From the NCBI GenBank assembly GCA_029817715.1, contig JARUPY010000385.1, forward strand, positions 1,178,001 to 1,242,000: a DNA stretch of 64,000 bases, written 5' to 3'. Every line of letters starts with the position of its first letter. Position 1 is the stretch's first letter. The notes beneath the pieces were generated by a model that was not told the origin of the DNA, did no database searches, and saw nothing but the letters and a program-made list of their open reading frames with translations. This stretch comes from Melastoma dodecandrum. Taxonomy: Eukaryota > Streptophyta > Magnoliopsida > Myrtales > Melastomataceae. The translations under genes were made by a program, and so were the position numbers. This document shows positions 17,817 to 25,972 of the stretch, piece after piece.

Positions 17817-17880
17817 GCCGACGCTTGCGCGGACCGCACGGGCCCCCGACATTCCGGTAAGCGGATTCACGGAGGCTTAC

Positions 17881-18102
17881 ATGGATGCGACACGCGCCGA
17901 CCTGCTGATGCGGGTCGAAGGCATGACCTGCGACGGCTGCGCCGCCGCGGTGACCCGCACGGTGAAGCGCCTCGACCCGGCGGCCGAGATTCAGGTGGAC
18001 CGGCCGGCGGGACGGGTGGCGATCCGCACCGACGCGCAGGCTCTCGTCATCGCCGAGGCGCTGACGAAAGCCGGCTACGCAACCACGGCCATGACCGGCT
18101 GA
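17881..18102 (+). CDS. Heavy-metal-associated (HMA) domain copper-chaperone-like protein
   Basis: This 73-residue single-domain protein has the metal site MTCDGC (residues 15-20, Cys17 and Cys20) in a ferredoxin-like HMA fold. It also has the characteristic VDRPAGRVAIRTD strand and the ALTKAGYATTAM C-terminus. It would bind Cu(I) or a similar soft metal and pass it to a P-type ATPase. No ATPase gene is in the window. The start is the ATG at 17881, 64 bases after the MipA stop, so co-transcription is possible. Confidence 0.88.
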   Translation: MDATRADLLMRVEGMTCDGCAAAVTRTVKRLDPAAEIQVDRPAGRVAIRTDAQALVIAEALTKAGYATTAMTG

Positions 18103-18141
18103 CCCGCGGGCGGCACCGGCCGCCCGCTCATAGGGCCCGCC

Positions 18142-18291
18142 TCATGAACGGGTCAGGTACATCCCGGTCAGCAATAGGGCGAAGGCCGCGAGGCCGAACA
18201 TTCCCTCCTTGCGATGGGTCGTGTCGAGGAAATGGGCGGCCGCGCCGGCCGCACAACAGACGGCGCCCAAACCGATCGTGAGCGACGACAT
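18142..18291 (-). CDS. Small two-span membrane protein (49 residues)
   Basis: A short reading frame begins MSSLTIGLGAVCCAAGAA and ends GMYLTRS. It carries two hydrophobic stretches (residues about 3-19 and 31-46) separated by a polar turn, HFLDTTHRKEG. A GAGGAGA ribosome site lies about 8 bases before the ATG, and codon use is GC-rich at third positions, which supports a real gene despite its size. It is convergent with the HMA gene. The function is unknown. Confidence 0.6.
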   Translation of the reverse strand: MSSLTIGLGAVCCAAGAAAHFLDTTHRKEGMFGLAAFALLLTGMYLTRS

Positions 18292-18674
18292 CTCAGTCTC
18301 TCCTCATCCCGCGCCCCGGCTACGCGGGAAATACAGTCCATCCTCTGGGCCTGCCGGACGCCGTTGTCCGTTCGGGATTATGGGACGCCGCGAGCGTTGC
18401 ATGAGTCATGCCAGCCGGCAAGCGCGCCGCGAAATGCTGATGACTTTTTTGACAGTACAACCTCCGCGGCAGGAAGTTTTCCAGGTCCGGTTCAAATCGA
18501 ATATTGGATTCAATTCAAGATCTGCTCGGCGCACCGTCGGCCATCCCGGGGGACGCCGCGCGTTGACCGCCCGGCCCGCGCCCGCTTAGACCTGCCACCG
18601 CCATGCGGGGCCGTCCGGCCCCCGAGCCGCGCAGGACCGCGGCGGGACACCCGCGAGAGGCGGCTCGTTTTACG
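18292..18674. other. Intergenic region upstream of mnmG
   Basis: No gene is seen. Part of it (about 18430-18530) is AT-richer than its surroundings and includes TTGACA at 18449-18454, a fair -35 element pointing toward mnmG. No clear -10 box follows at 17 bases. It probably holds the promoter of the mnmG-rsmG-parA-parB run on the plus strand and of the small gene on the minus strand. Confidence 0.45.
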
Positions 18675-20561
18675 ATGCACACATCATCACGCGACCGGTT
18701 CGATGTCGCGGTCGTCGGCGGCGGCCATGCCGGCGTCGAGGCCGCCGCCGCCGCGGCGCGCTGCGGCGCGCGCACCGCCCTGGTCACGCACGATCCGGCC
18801 ACGATCGGCGCGATGTCGTGCAACCCCGCCATCGGGGGCCTCGGCAAGGGGCACCTCGTGCGCGAGGTCGACGCCCTGGACGGGCTGATGGGCCGGGTCG
18901 CGGATGCCGCCGGCATCCAGTTCCGCCTCCTCAACCGCCGGAAGGGTCCGGCCGTGCGTGGGCCACGGACCCAGGCCGACCGGAAGCTCTACGCCGCCGC
19001 CATGCAGGCCGCCATCGCCGACACCCCGGGCCTGACCGTGGTGGCGGGCGCCTGCGAGGATCTGGTTCTCGATGCCCGGGGCCAGATTTGCGGCCTCGTC
19101 CTGGCGGATGGACGCAGCTTCGCCTGCGGCGCGGTGGTGCTGACCACCGGCACCTTCCTGCGCGGCCTGATCCATATCGGCGAGCGCCAGATCCCGGCCG
19201 GCCGGGTCGGCGAGGCGCCCGCCGTCGGGCTGGCCAGGACACTGGACCGCCGCGGCCTGCGCCTCGGTCGCCTGAAGACCGGGACGCCGCCGCGCCTCGA
19301 CGGCCGGACCATCGACTGGGCCGGCCTGGAGATGCAGGAGGCCGATGCCGATCCGGTGCCGTTCTCGACGCTCACCGAGCGCATCACCAACCCGCAGATC
19401 CGCTGCGGCATCACCCGGACCACGCAGGCGGTCCACGACCTGATCCGCGCCAACCTGCACCGCTCGCCGATGTATTCCGGCGGCATCGCCAGCCGCGGCC
19501 CGCGCTACTGCCCGTCGATCGAGGACAAGGTGGTGCGCTTCGGCGACCGGGAAGGACACCAGATTTTCTTGGAACCCGAAGGACTCGACGATCCCACAAT
19601 CTATCCGAACGGCATCTCCACCGCCCTGCCGGAGGCGGTGCAGCACGATCTCGTCCGGCTGATTCCGGGGCTGGAGCGGGTCGAGATCCTGCGGCCGGGC
19701 TACGCCATCGAGTACGATTACGTCGATCCTCGGGAGCTCGACACGGGGCTGCAGGTGAAAAGCTGTCCCGGCCTGTTCCTGGCCGGTCAGATCAACGGCA
19801 CCACCGGCTATGAAGAGGCGGCCGGGCAGGGACTGGTGGCGGGGCTGAACGCCGCGCGCCGCGCGGGCGGGCGCGACATCGCAACCTTCGACCGGGCCGA
19901 ATCCTATCTCGGCGTGATGATCGACGACCTCGTGACCCATGGGGTCAGCGAGCCCTACCGGATGTTCACCTCGCGCTCGGAATACCGGTTGTCCCTGCGG
20001 GTCGACAATGCCGATGCGCGCCTGACGCCCCGCGGCGTCGCCCTGGGTTGCGTCGGACGCGTGCGCGCGGCGCATTTCGCCGCGTCCCGCACCTGGCTCG
20101 AGGCCGCCCGGGCCCGGCTCGACGCGTTGAGCCTCACGCCGAGCGAGGCGGCGGCCCACGGCATCAACCTGAACCGCGACGGCATCCGCCGGACGGCCTT
20201 CCAGCTGCTGGCCTATCCGGAGATCGGATGGCGGGACCTCGCGGCGATCTGGCCGGACCTCGACGCGGTGTCGCCGCGCATCGCCGACCGGCTCAAGACC
20301 GACGCGACCTACGCGGTCTATCTCGACCGGCAGAACGCCGACATCGCGGCCTTCCGCCGGGACGAGGCGGTGCGGCTGCCGGCGGGGCTGGATTACGCGG
20401 CGATCAGCGGGCTCTCCAACGAGATGCGGACGAAGCTGGAGACCGTGCGGCCCGGCACGCTGGGGCAGGCGGCCCGAATCGAAGGCGTGACGCCCGCGGC
20501 GCTGACGCTGCTGGCCGCCCATGCGCGCCGCCGCGACCGCGTGGCCGCGGAAGCCCGGTGA
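18675..20561 (+). CDS. mnmG: tRNA uridine-5-carboxymethylaminomethyl modification enzyme MnmG
   Basis: This 628-residue FAD enzyme is the MnmE partner in wobble-uridine modification. The Rossmann motif is [14 protein letters not shown] (residues 11-24). The family signatures are [18 protein letters not shown], the [16 protein letters not shown] block, [21 protein letters not shown] and [17 protein letters not shown]. The C-terminal MnmE-binding domain includes [18 protein letters not shown] and ends with the [11 protein letters not shown] helix. The start is the ATG at 18675 ([10 protein letters not shown]). It is the first gene of the plus-strand run toward parB, separated from rsmG by an R1 repeat. 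The assignment is secure. Confidence 0.97.
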   Translation: MHTSSRDRFDVAVVGGGHAGVEAAAAAARCGARTALVTHDPATIGAMSCNPAIGGLGKGHLVREVDALDGLMGRVADAAGIQFRLLNRRKGPAVRGPRTQADRKLYAAAMQAAIADTPGLTVVAGACEDLVLDARGQICGLVLADGRSFACGAVVLTTGTFLRGLIHIGERQIPAGRVGEAPAVGLARTLDRRGLRLGRLKTGTPPRLDGRTIDWAGLEMQEADADPVPFSTLTERITNPQIRCGITRTTQAVHDLIRANLHRSPMYSGGIASRGPRYCPSIEDKVVRFGDREGHQIFLEPEGLDDPTIYPNGISTALPEAVQHDLVRLIPGLERVEILRPGYAIEYDYVDPRELDTGLQVKSCPGLFLAGQINGTTGYEEAAGQGLVAGLNAARRAGGRDIATFDRAESYLGVMIDDLVTHGVSEPYRMFTSRSEYRLSLRVDNADARLTPRGVALGCVGRVRAAHFAASRTWLEAARARLDALSLTPSEAAAHGINLNRDGIRRTAFQLLAYPEIGWRDLAAIWPDLDAVSPRIADRLKTDATYAVYLDRQNADIAAFRRDEAVRLPAGLDYAAISGLSNEMRTKLETVRPGTLGQAARIEGVTPAALTLLAAHARRRDRVAAEAR

Positions 20562-20626
20562 TGAGACAGGCGGGTTCACGGGACCGTACAGGGCGCAGGA
20601 CCGACTGCGCATCGTCCCACTCACCC

Positions 20627-20739
20627 CCTCATCCTGAGGTGCCGGAGCGCAGCGCAGGCCTCGAAGGAGGGCTCCAGCCTGCCGCGCGATCCCTGGAGCC
20701 CTCCTTCGAGGCGGCTGCGCCGCACCTCAGGATGAGGGT
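20627..20739. repeat. Dispersed long inverted repeat, family R1, copy 2
   Basis: The outer arms (CCTCATCCTGAGGTGC and GCACCTCAGGATGAGG) are perfect inverse complements, and the inner arms (CTCGAAGGAGGGCTCCA and GGAGCCCTCCTTCGAG) are nearly so. It occupies the mnmG-rsmG gap, so the palindrome lies inside what may be one transcript and could attenuate it or protect mRNA ends. Confidence 0.85.
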
Positions 20740-20793
20740 GCAGGTTGGACAAGCGGCGGTAACGCCTCATGCTCGGCAGCGTCCGGCTGCTCC

Positions 20794-21429
20794 ATGACCG
20801 ATCCCGACCGCGCCCGCGTTCTCGCCGCCGCGAATGTTTCACGTGAAACAGCCGAACGCCTGGACCTGTATGTCGCCCAGCTCCGGCGGTGGCAGCCGAT
20901 CAAGAACCTTGTCGGCCCGGCCACCCTGGCGGAGGTCTGGAGCCGGCACATCGACGATGCGCTCCAGCTGCTCGATCTGGCGCCCGAGGCGAAGACGTGG
21001 CTCGATCTCGGCTCGGGCGCCGGCATACCGGGGCTGATCCTCGCCATCGCGGGAGCAGGGCGGGGGATCCGGGTCGATCTGGTGGAGAGCAACGCCCGCA
21101 AATGCGCCTTCCTCACGGAGACGGCCCGGCTCACCGGCGCCCCGGCCCAGGTGCGCAACGCCCGGATCGAGGCGGTGATCGCGGAGTATGCGGGGGTCGA
21201 CATCGTCTGCGCCCGGGCCCTCGCACCCCTGCCCCAACTCCTCGCCTGGACCGAGCCATTGTTGAAAACGGGCACCACCGGCCTGTTTCCGAAGGGCCGG
21301 GATGCGCAAGCCGAATTGACCCAGGCGGCCGCGCAGTGGACAGTCGTTAACGACCTCGTGCCGAGCCGGACCGATTCCGATGCCCGGATCGTGCGCGTCA
21401 CTGCCCTCGCCGCCCCGAGTTCCCGATGA
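20794..21429 (+). CDS. rsmG: 16S rRNA (guanine-527 N7) methyltransferase RsmG
   Basis: This 211-residue SAM-dependent enzyme makes m7G527 in 16S rRNA. The SAM-binding loop is LDLGSGAGIPG (residues 70-80). WNxLINL-type residues appear as RRWQPIKNLVGP, and the RHIDDALQLL helix and ARALAPLPQLL motif are those of GidB. Residues 14-19 (NVSRET) are encoded by a perfect parS site, an arrangement I recall in other alphaproteobacterial rsmG genes. The stop overlaps the parA start in ATGA, which indicates translational coupling. Loss of RsmG is known to give low-level streptomycin resistance in other bacteria. Confidence 0.96.
   Translation: MTDPDRARVLAAANVSRETAERLDLYVAQLRRWQPIKNLVGPATLAEVWSRHIDDALQLLDLAPEAKTWLDLGSGAGIPGLILAIAGAGRGIRVDLVESNARKCAFLTETARLTGAPAQVRNARIEAVIAEYAGVDIVCARALAPLPQLLAWTEPLLKTGTTGLFPKGRDAQAELTQAAAQWTVVNDLVPSRTDSDARIVRVTALAAPSSR
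20835..20850. other. parS centromere site (perfect), inside rsmG
   Basis: TGTTTCACGTGAAACA is a full 16-base match to the parS consensus. It is embedded in codons 14-19 of rsmG, 576 bases before the parA start codon. It is the strongest site in the window and likely the main ParB loading site here. Confidence 0.95.
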
Positions 21430-22283
21430 GCGAAGCCATCCTCGGCGAGCCCGCCGACCGGTCCATGGAGTCTTCCGTGCGTCGCCCCCTGCGTGTCCTC
21501 GCCCTCGCCAACCAGAAGGGCGGTGTCGGCAAGACCACGACGGCGATCAACCTCGGCACCGCGCTCGCGGCCATCGGCGAGGATGTGCTGGTGATCGACC
21601 TCGACCCGCAGGGCAACGCCTCGACGGGCTTGGGGATCGACCGGGCGAACCGGCGGGTCTCGACCTACGAGGTGATGGCAGGCGAGGCCTCGCTCGCCCA
21701 GGCGGTGATCCCCACGGCGGTGCCGCGGCTGTCGATCGCGCCCTCGACCATGGATCTCCTCGGACTGGAGCTGGAACTCGCCACCCTGCCCGACCGGGCG
21801 CATCGCTTGCGCGGCACGCTGAAGAGCCTGACCCAGGCCCCGAGCCTGAGCCGGATCAGCTACGTGCTGATCGACTGCCCGCCCTCACTCAACCTCCTGA
21901 CCATCAACGCCCTGGCGGCGGCCGACGCGGTGCTGGTGCCGCTGCAATGCGAGTTCTTCGCCCTGGAGGGTCTCAGCCAGCTGCTGCGGACCGTCGAGCA
22001 GGTGCGCGGCGCCCTCAACCCGAAATTGACGATCCAGGGCATCGTGCTGACGATGTACGATCCGCGCAACAACCTGTCCGCCCAGGTGGTGGCGGATGTG
22101 CGCGGCTTCATGGGCGACAAGGTCTACGAGACCGTGATCCCGCGCAACGTGCGGATCTCGGAGGCGCCCTCGCACGGCAAGCCGGCGTTGCTGTACGACC
22201 TGAAATGCGCCGGCAGCCAGGCCTATCTGCGCTTGGCCTCGGAGGTGATCCAGCGCGAGGGCCGGGTTCCGGCGGCGGCCTGA
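21426..22283 (+). CDS. parA: Chromosome partitioning ATPase ParA
   Basis: This 285-residue Walker-type ATPase binds DNA nonspecifically as an ATP dimer and moves ParB-parS complexes to segregate the origin. The deviant Walker A is NQKGGVGKTTTA (residues 29-40), with DLDPQGNASTGLG (A') and DCPPSLNLLTINAL (Walker B) following. An N-terminal extension of about 20 residues precedes the first strand, as in chromosomal alphaproteobacterial ParA. Its ATG overlaps the rsmG stop, and parB follows 57 bases after its own stop. This is chromosomal (not plasmid) ParA by length and by its rsmG neighbour. Confidence 0.97.
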   Translation: MSEAILGEPADRSMESSVRRPLRVLALANQKGGVGKTTTAINLGTALAAIGEDVLVIDLDPQGNASTGLGIDRANRRVSTYEVMAGEASLAQAVIPTAVPRLSIAPSTMDLLGLELELATLPDRAHRLRGTLKSLTQAPSLSRISYVLIDCPPSLNLLTINALAAADAVLVPLQCEFFALEGLSQLLRTVEQVRGALNPKLTIQGIVLTMYDPRNNLSAQVVADVRGFMGDKVYETVIPRNVRISEAPSHGKPALLYDLKCAGSQAYLRLASEVIQREGRVPAAA

Positions 22284-22340
22284 ACCGTTTGAGGCCCCAT
22301 CGGTTCGGGGCGTGTGTGGAGCGTGAGACGGGTGGCAAGC

Positions 22341-23234
22341 ATGGCGGAGGAGGGGGCAAGACCCCGGCTGGGGCGCGGTCTCGCCGCGCTGATCGGCGAT
22401 TTCGGCGATGCCGCGCCGGCGCCCGAGAAGGTCGAGGGGCAGCGCAAGGTCGCCATCGAGTTCCTGCGGCCCAACCCGCGCAACCCGCGGCGCAGCTTCG
22501 GCGAGGTGGAACTCGCCGAGCTCGCGACCTCGATCACCCAGCGGGGCCTGATCCAGCCGATCGTGGTGCGCCCGATCGGCGACGTGCCGGGCACGTTCGA
22601 GATCGTGGCCGGCGAGCGGCGCTGGCGGGCGGCCCAGCGGGCCGGGCTCGACGAGGTGCCGGTGGTGGTGGTCGAGATCGACGACCGCGCCTCGCTGGAA
22701 TTCGCCATCCTGGAGAACGTCCAGCGCAGCGACCTGAACCCGATCGAGGAGGCCTCGGGCTACGAGCGCCTGATGCAGGACTTCTCGTACACCCAGAAGG
22801 AACTGGCCGAGATCCTGGGCAAGAGCCGCAGCCACCTCGCCAACACCCTGCGGCTGCTCAACCTGCCGGCCGCCGTGCAGGATCGGGTCTCCGCGGGCGA
22901 GCTGACCGCCGGCCATGCCCGTGCCCTGCTGTCGGTGCGGGATCCCGAGGCCCTGGCCCGCCGGGTCGTGGCCGAGGGCCTGTCGGTCCGGGACGTGGAG
23001 GCCATCGCGGCCGCCGAGGCCCAGCCGAGCGAGGCGCCCCGCCCCGGCCGCCCGCGTCTCTCCGCGGAGCGGGCTGCCCCGGTGCGCGACCTCGAATTGC
23101 GGATCCACCGGGCGCTCGGCGTCCCGGTCTCCTACCGGCCGAAGGACGAGGCCTCGGGCGAGATCCGGATCCGCTACGAGACCCAGGACGAGCTGCAGGG
23201 GCTTCTCAACCGCTTCAAAGTCTCGGACGCCTGA
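22341..23234 (+). CDS. parB: Chromosome partitioning CTPase/DNA-binding protein ParB
   Basis: This 297-residue ParB binds parS and slides as a CTP-dependent clamp. The N-terminal ParA-contacting segment (RPRLGRGLAALIGD) is followed by the CTP-binding region with GERRWRAA (91-98) and ENVQRSDLNPIEEA (125-138). The helix-turn-helix for parS (LAEILGKSRSHLANTLRLL) comes next. The C-terminal dimer domain ends in ETQDELQGLLNRFK. The start is the ATG at 22341; the reading from 22314 is upstream of any ribosome site. It lies directly behind parA. Four parS or parS-like sites in the window are its expected targets. Confidence 0.97.
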   Translation: MAEEGARPRLGRGLAALIGDFGDAAPAPEKVEGQRKVAIEFLRPNPRNPRRSFGEVELAELATSITQRGLIQPIVVRPIGDVPGTFEIVAGERRWRAAQRAGLDEVPVVVVEIDDRASLEFAILENVQRSDLNPIEEASGYERLMQDFSYTQKELAEILGKSRSHLANTLRLLNLPAAVQDRVSAGELTAGHARALLSVRDPEALARRVVAEGLSVRDVEAIAAAEAQPSEAPRPGRPRLSAERAAPVRDLELRIHRALGVPVSYRPKDEASGEIRIRYETQDELQGLLNRFKVSDA

Positions 23235-23280
23235 GGAGGCTCGGTCGGCGCCGCTCTCCACCGGCGCGGGTCATCGCGGC

Positions 23281-23299
23281 GGGGCGGCTGTGCCGCCCC
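23281..23299 (+). terminator. GC-rich hairpin after parB
   Basis: GGGGCGGC and GCCGCCCC arms (8 bp, 3-base loop) lie 47 bases after the parB stop. There is no run of T after the stem, so it may end the par transcript only weakly, or act as an mRNA stability element. Confidence 0.45.
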
Positions 23300-23354
23300 A
23301 CCCAAGGGTGGGACCAGCACCCGGTTGGTGCCCCGATGACCGGAGGGACGGATC

Positions 23355-24089
23355 TTGGCAGAACGGGTCGGCGCGGCGGCGCGGAAGTTCGACGCCGACC
23401 GGGCGGGGGAATACGCGCAGCAGAGCCGCATCGCCCTCGCTGGCTACGACGCCTGCCACGAACTCGCCGCCTGCATGCTCACCGCCGTGCTGGGTCGCGG
23501 CTCGCCCGCGCGGCTGCTGATCGTCGGTGCGGGCGGCGGCGGGACCGAGATCGTCACCGCGGCGGCCCTTGAGCCCGCGTGGCGCTTCACTGCCGTCGAC
23601 CCCTCCAGCGCCATGATGGATCTCACGGTCGCGCGTCTGAAGCAGGACGGGCTCCTCGACCGGACCGAGATCGTCTGCGGCCCGGCGGAGGCCCTCCCCC
23701 ACGACGCGGCCTTCGACGCCGCGACCCTGATCGGCGTGCTGCACCATCTCCCGGGGGACGCGGCGAAGCAGGGGATCCTGCGCGCCATCGCCAAGCGCCT
23801 GAAGCCGGGGGCGCCCCTGGTGCTGGCCGGTAACCACTACGCGTATGCGAGCCAGCCGTTGCTGCTGGCGGCCTGGGGCGAGCGCTGGCGTCAGCAGGGC
23901 GCTGGAGCCGAGGAGATCGAGGCCAAGCGCAGCAAGATCCTGCAGGGCGCCGATCCACCCCACTCGGAGGAAGCCGTCGCGACTCTGCTGGATGTGGCCG
24001 GCTTCGGCGCGCCAACCCGCTTCTTCTCCAGCCTGTTCTGGGGCGCGTGGCTCGCGCGCAGCCGTGCCGGGAGCACAGACGGGGCTTGA
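23355..24089 (+). CDS. Class I SAM-dependent methyltransferase
   Basis: This protein has 244 residues from TTG 23355 (GGAGGGACGG lies upstream). Motif I is LLIVGAGGGGTEIV (residues about 53-66), motif II ends VDPSSAMMD, and the post-II loop FDAATLIGVLHHLPG matches the ubiE/COQ5-like methyltransferase fold. A Trp/Ala-rich C-terminal lobe (FFSSLFWGAWLAR) may shape the substrate pocket. The substrate cannot be deduced. It lies between parB and holA, an uncommon place for a methyltransferase, with no obvious pathway partners. It shares 7 bases of spacing with convergent holA, so the two stop signals are back to back. Confidence 0.85.
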   Translation: MAERVGAAARKFDADRAGEYAQQSRIALAGYDACHELAACMLTAVLGRGSPARLLIVGAGGGGTEIVTAAALEPAWRFTAVDPSSAMMDLTVARLKQDGLLDRTEIVCGPAEALPHDAAFDAATLIGVLHHLPGDAAKQGILRAIAKRLKPGAPLVLAGNHYAYASQPLLLAAWGERWRQQGAGAEEIEAKRSKILQGADPPHSEEAVATLLDVAGFGAPTRFFSSLFWGAWLARSRAGSTDGA

Positions 24090-24095
24090 GCCCGG

Positions 24096-25127
24096 CTATC
24101 GCCGCCGCCTCGCCCCGGCTTCCGCGACCCGCAGCAGCGCCGCGGAGGCCAGGGCGTGGGCCAGCTCCGGCTCGGCCCGCCGGCAGGCCAGGACGGCCGC
24201 CTGGAGGGCCACCGCGGCCTGCCGCAGGGTGCCGGGCGCCCAGGTGCCGAGCTGACCCTCCAGGCTGGCCTTGCGCTTGAAATGCAGCCCCCGCCACGTC
24301 GCCACCATCATGGATGGCGTCTTGTCGGGGTTGTCGAGCCGGGTCGTCAGCAGCGTCAGCGCGTGCCGGAGGGCCGAGCCCAGCACCACGCCCGGATCCA
24401 GGCCCTCGTGCCGGAACCGCCGGTAATCGCGCTCCACGGCCTCCCGGCGTCCGTCGAAGGCGGCGTCGATCAGGGTGTTGAGCACGCTCGCCGCCACGTC
24501 GCTGGTGATGGCTTCCACGTGGTCGAGCGTGACGGTGCCCTCCCCGGCCGCGTAGAGGGCGAGCTTCTCGATCTCCATCAGGCTCGCCCGGCGGTCGCCG
24601 CCGAGGCTCCGGGCCAGGACCTCCCGGGCGGCCCGGTCGATCCGCAGGCCGCGCTCCTCCAGGGTCCGGTCGATCAGGTCGGCCAGCGTGCGCTCGTCGT
24701 CGGCGTAGCAGGGAATCGCCAGCGCCTTGGGTGAGCGCTCGCACAGGGTGCGCAGGGGGTTGTTCTTGGCGAGGTCGCCGCCCTCCACGACGATGCGGGC
24801 GTCGGCCACCGGCGCGCCCAGCACCGCCTCGACGGCCGGCGCGTAGTTCCGACTCCCGGGCCGGACCCAGATCGACCGGCGGCCGCCGAACAGGCCCATC
24901 GTGCCGGCCTCGTCGCAGAGCCGGCCCGGATCGGAGGCCAGAGCATCGCCGTCGATCCGCACCAGCGCGAAGGGGTCCGTGGGATCGGTGACGAAATCCT
25001 CGGCGAGCTTGCGGGCGCGCTCGGTCACCAAGCCGGTATCGGGCCCGTAGACGAGGATCACCGGGATGCGCGGGTCGGGCCCGCGCCGGATCAGCCCCTC
25101 GATCTCACCGGCCTTGACGGCGACCAC
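24096..25127 (-). CDS. holA: DNA polymerase III delta subunit
   Basis: This 343-residue clamp-loader subunit opens the beta clamp during replication. The N-terminal AAA-like lobe starts VILVYGPDTGLVTERARKL. A conserved MGLFGGRRSIWV segment and the GGDRRASLMEIEKLALYA helix (collar/sensor region) follow, and the C-terminus closes with the helical domain ALASAALLRVAEAG. No Walker A is expected, since delta is not an ATPase. It follows lptE by 6 bases on the minus strand. The lptE-holA pair is widespread in Alphaproteobacteria, usually preceded by leuS, which here lies 9 kb away in the opposite orientation. Confidence 0.93.
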   Translation of the reverse strand: MVAVKAGEIEGLIRRGPDPRIPVILVYGPDTGLVTERARKLAEDFVTDPTDPFALVRIDGDALASDPGRLCDEAGTMGLFGGRRSIWVRPGSRNYAPAVEAVLGAPVADARIVVEGGDLAKNNPLRTLCERSPKALAIPCYADDERTLADLIDRTLEERGLRIDRAAREVLARSLGGDRRASLMEIEKLALYAAGEGTVTLDHVEAITSDVAASVLNTLIDAAFDGRREAVERDYRRFRHEGLDPGVVLGSALRHALTLLTTRLDNPDKTPSMMVATWRGLHFKRKASLEGQLGTWAPGTLRQAAVALQAAVLACRRAEPELAHALASAALLRVAEAGARRRR

Positions 25128-25133
25128 GTCGGC

Positions 25134-25679
25134 TTACGGCTTCGTCGACAGCACGGCGGCCAGCCGGCTCTTGATCTGGTCGGAGAGCACGCTGGCGAGC
25201 CGGATCTCGGCGTCGCGCGCCGCCCGCTGGCTGGCGAAGCGCTGGACCGAGCGGTCGTAGGTCGCGGTCGAGGTCGCCACACCCTCGGTGTAGACCTTGG
25301 TGCCGGACATATCCTCCAGGCTGTACTTGATGTTGGCCACCAGGGTGCCGGCCTCGGCGCGGCCGGTGGTCGAGGACACGATCGGGGTCTGCACGATCTC
25401 GGAGCCCGAGAGCTTCAGCCTGTAGCGCTTGGCGGCCGGCTGGCCCGAGCCGTCGAGGTCGAAGACCAACTCGCTGCGCAGGTAATGCCCGAGCCGCTCC
25501 TGACCCTGCGCCATCGCGACGTCGTCGACCTGAACGGAGGCCAGCAGCGCCTGGACCGGCACGCCGGAGGCGGTCGGCCCGTAAAGCGGGCGGAAACAGG
25601 CCGACAGGCTCAGCGCCAGACCGCCCACGCAGGCGAGGCGTGCGATCCGCCCCGCAACCGATACGCCCGAACCCACCAT
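25134..25679 (-). CDS. lptE: LPS-assembly lipoprotein LptE
   Basis: This 181-residue lipoprotein plugs the LptD barrel to export lipopolysaccharide. The lipobox is LSLSAC with Cys28 as the lipidated residue, followed by FRPLYGPTASG, which recurs in alphaproteobacterial LptE. Its beta-rich body includes YRLKLSGSEIVQTPIVSS and TSTATYDRSVQRFASQRAARDAE. The start at 25679 is chosen over longer readings that would place a basic stretch before the signal. It ends 6 bases before holA, so it is translated with it. The lptD gene is not in the window. Confidence 0.9.
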   Translation of the reverse strand: MVGSGVSVAGRIARLACVGGLALSLSACFRPLYGPTASGVPVQALLASVQVDDVAMAQGQERLGHYLRSELVFDLDGSGQPAAKRYRLKLSGSEIVQTPIVSSTTGRAEAGTLVANIKYSLEDMSGTKVYTEGVATSTATYDRSVQRFASQRAARDAEIRLASVLSDQIKSRLAAVLSTKP

Positions 25680-25972
25680 CACGCCGCCGTTCCGCCCCGC
25701 TTCGCCGGATCGTTCTAGCGCGGACGCGGAGCGCCGCGCCATGACGCTAGGCCCCAACCGTTACGATTCCCTGTTGCGCGTCCTCTGCGGCAACAGCGTG
25801 GTCGCGCGGTTTCGGACTGTCACGGCCCGGCACGGCCGCGTGAGGACCGGCCCCACCGTAGCGGCTGCGCACCGCGTCGGCCGCGCAGCGGGGCGCGGAC
25901 TCGGGAGGATCCCCGCACCGCTCTCGGGTCGCGGGGGCGGGGACCTGCGATGCCCCCTGCCCGTCCGGCCAC

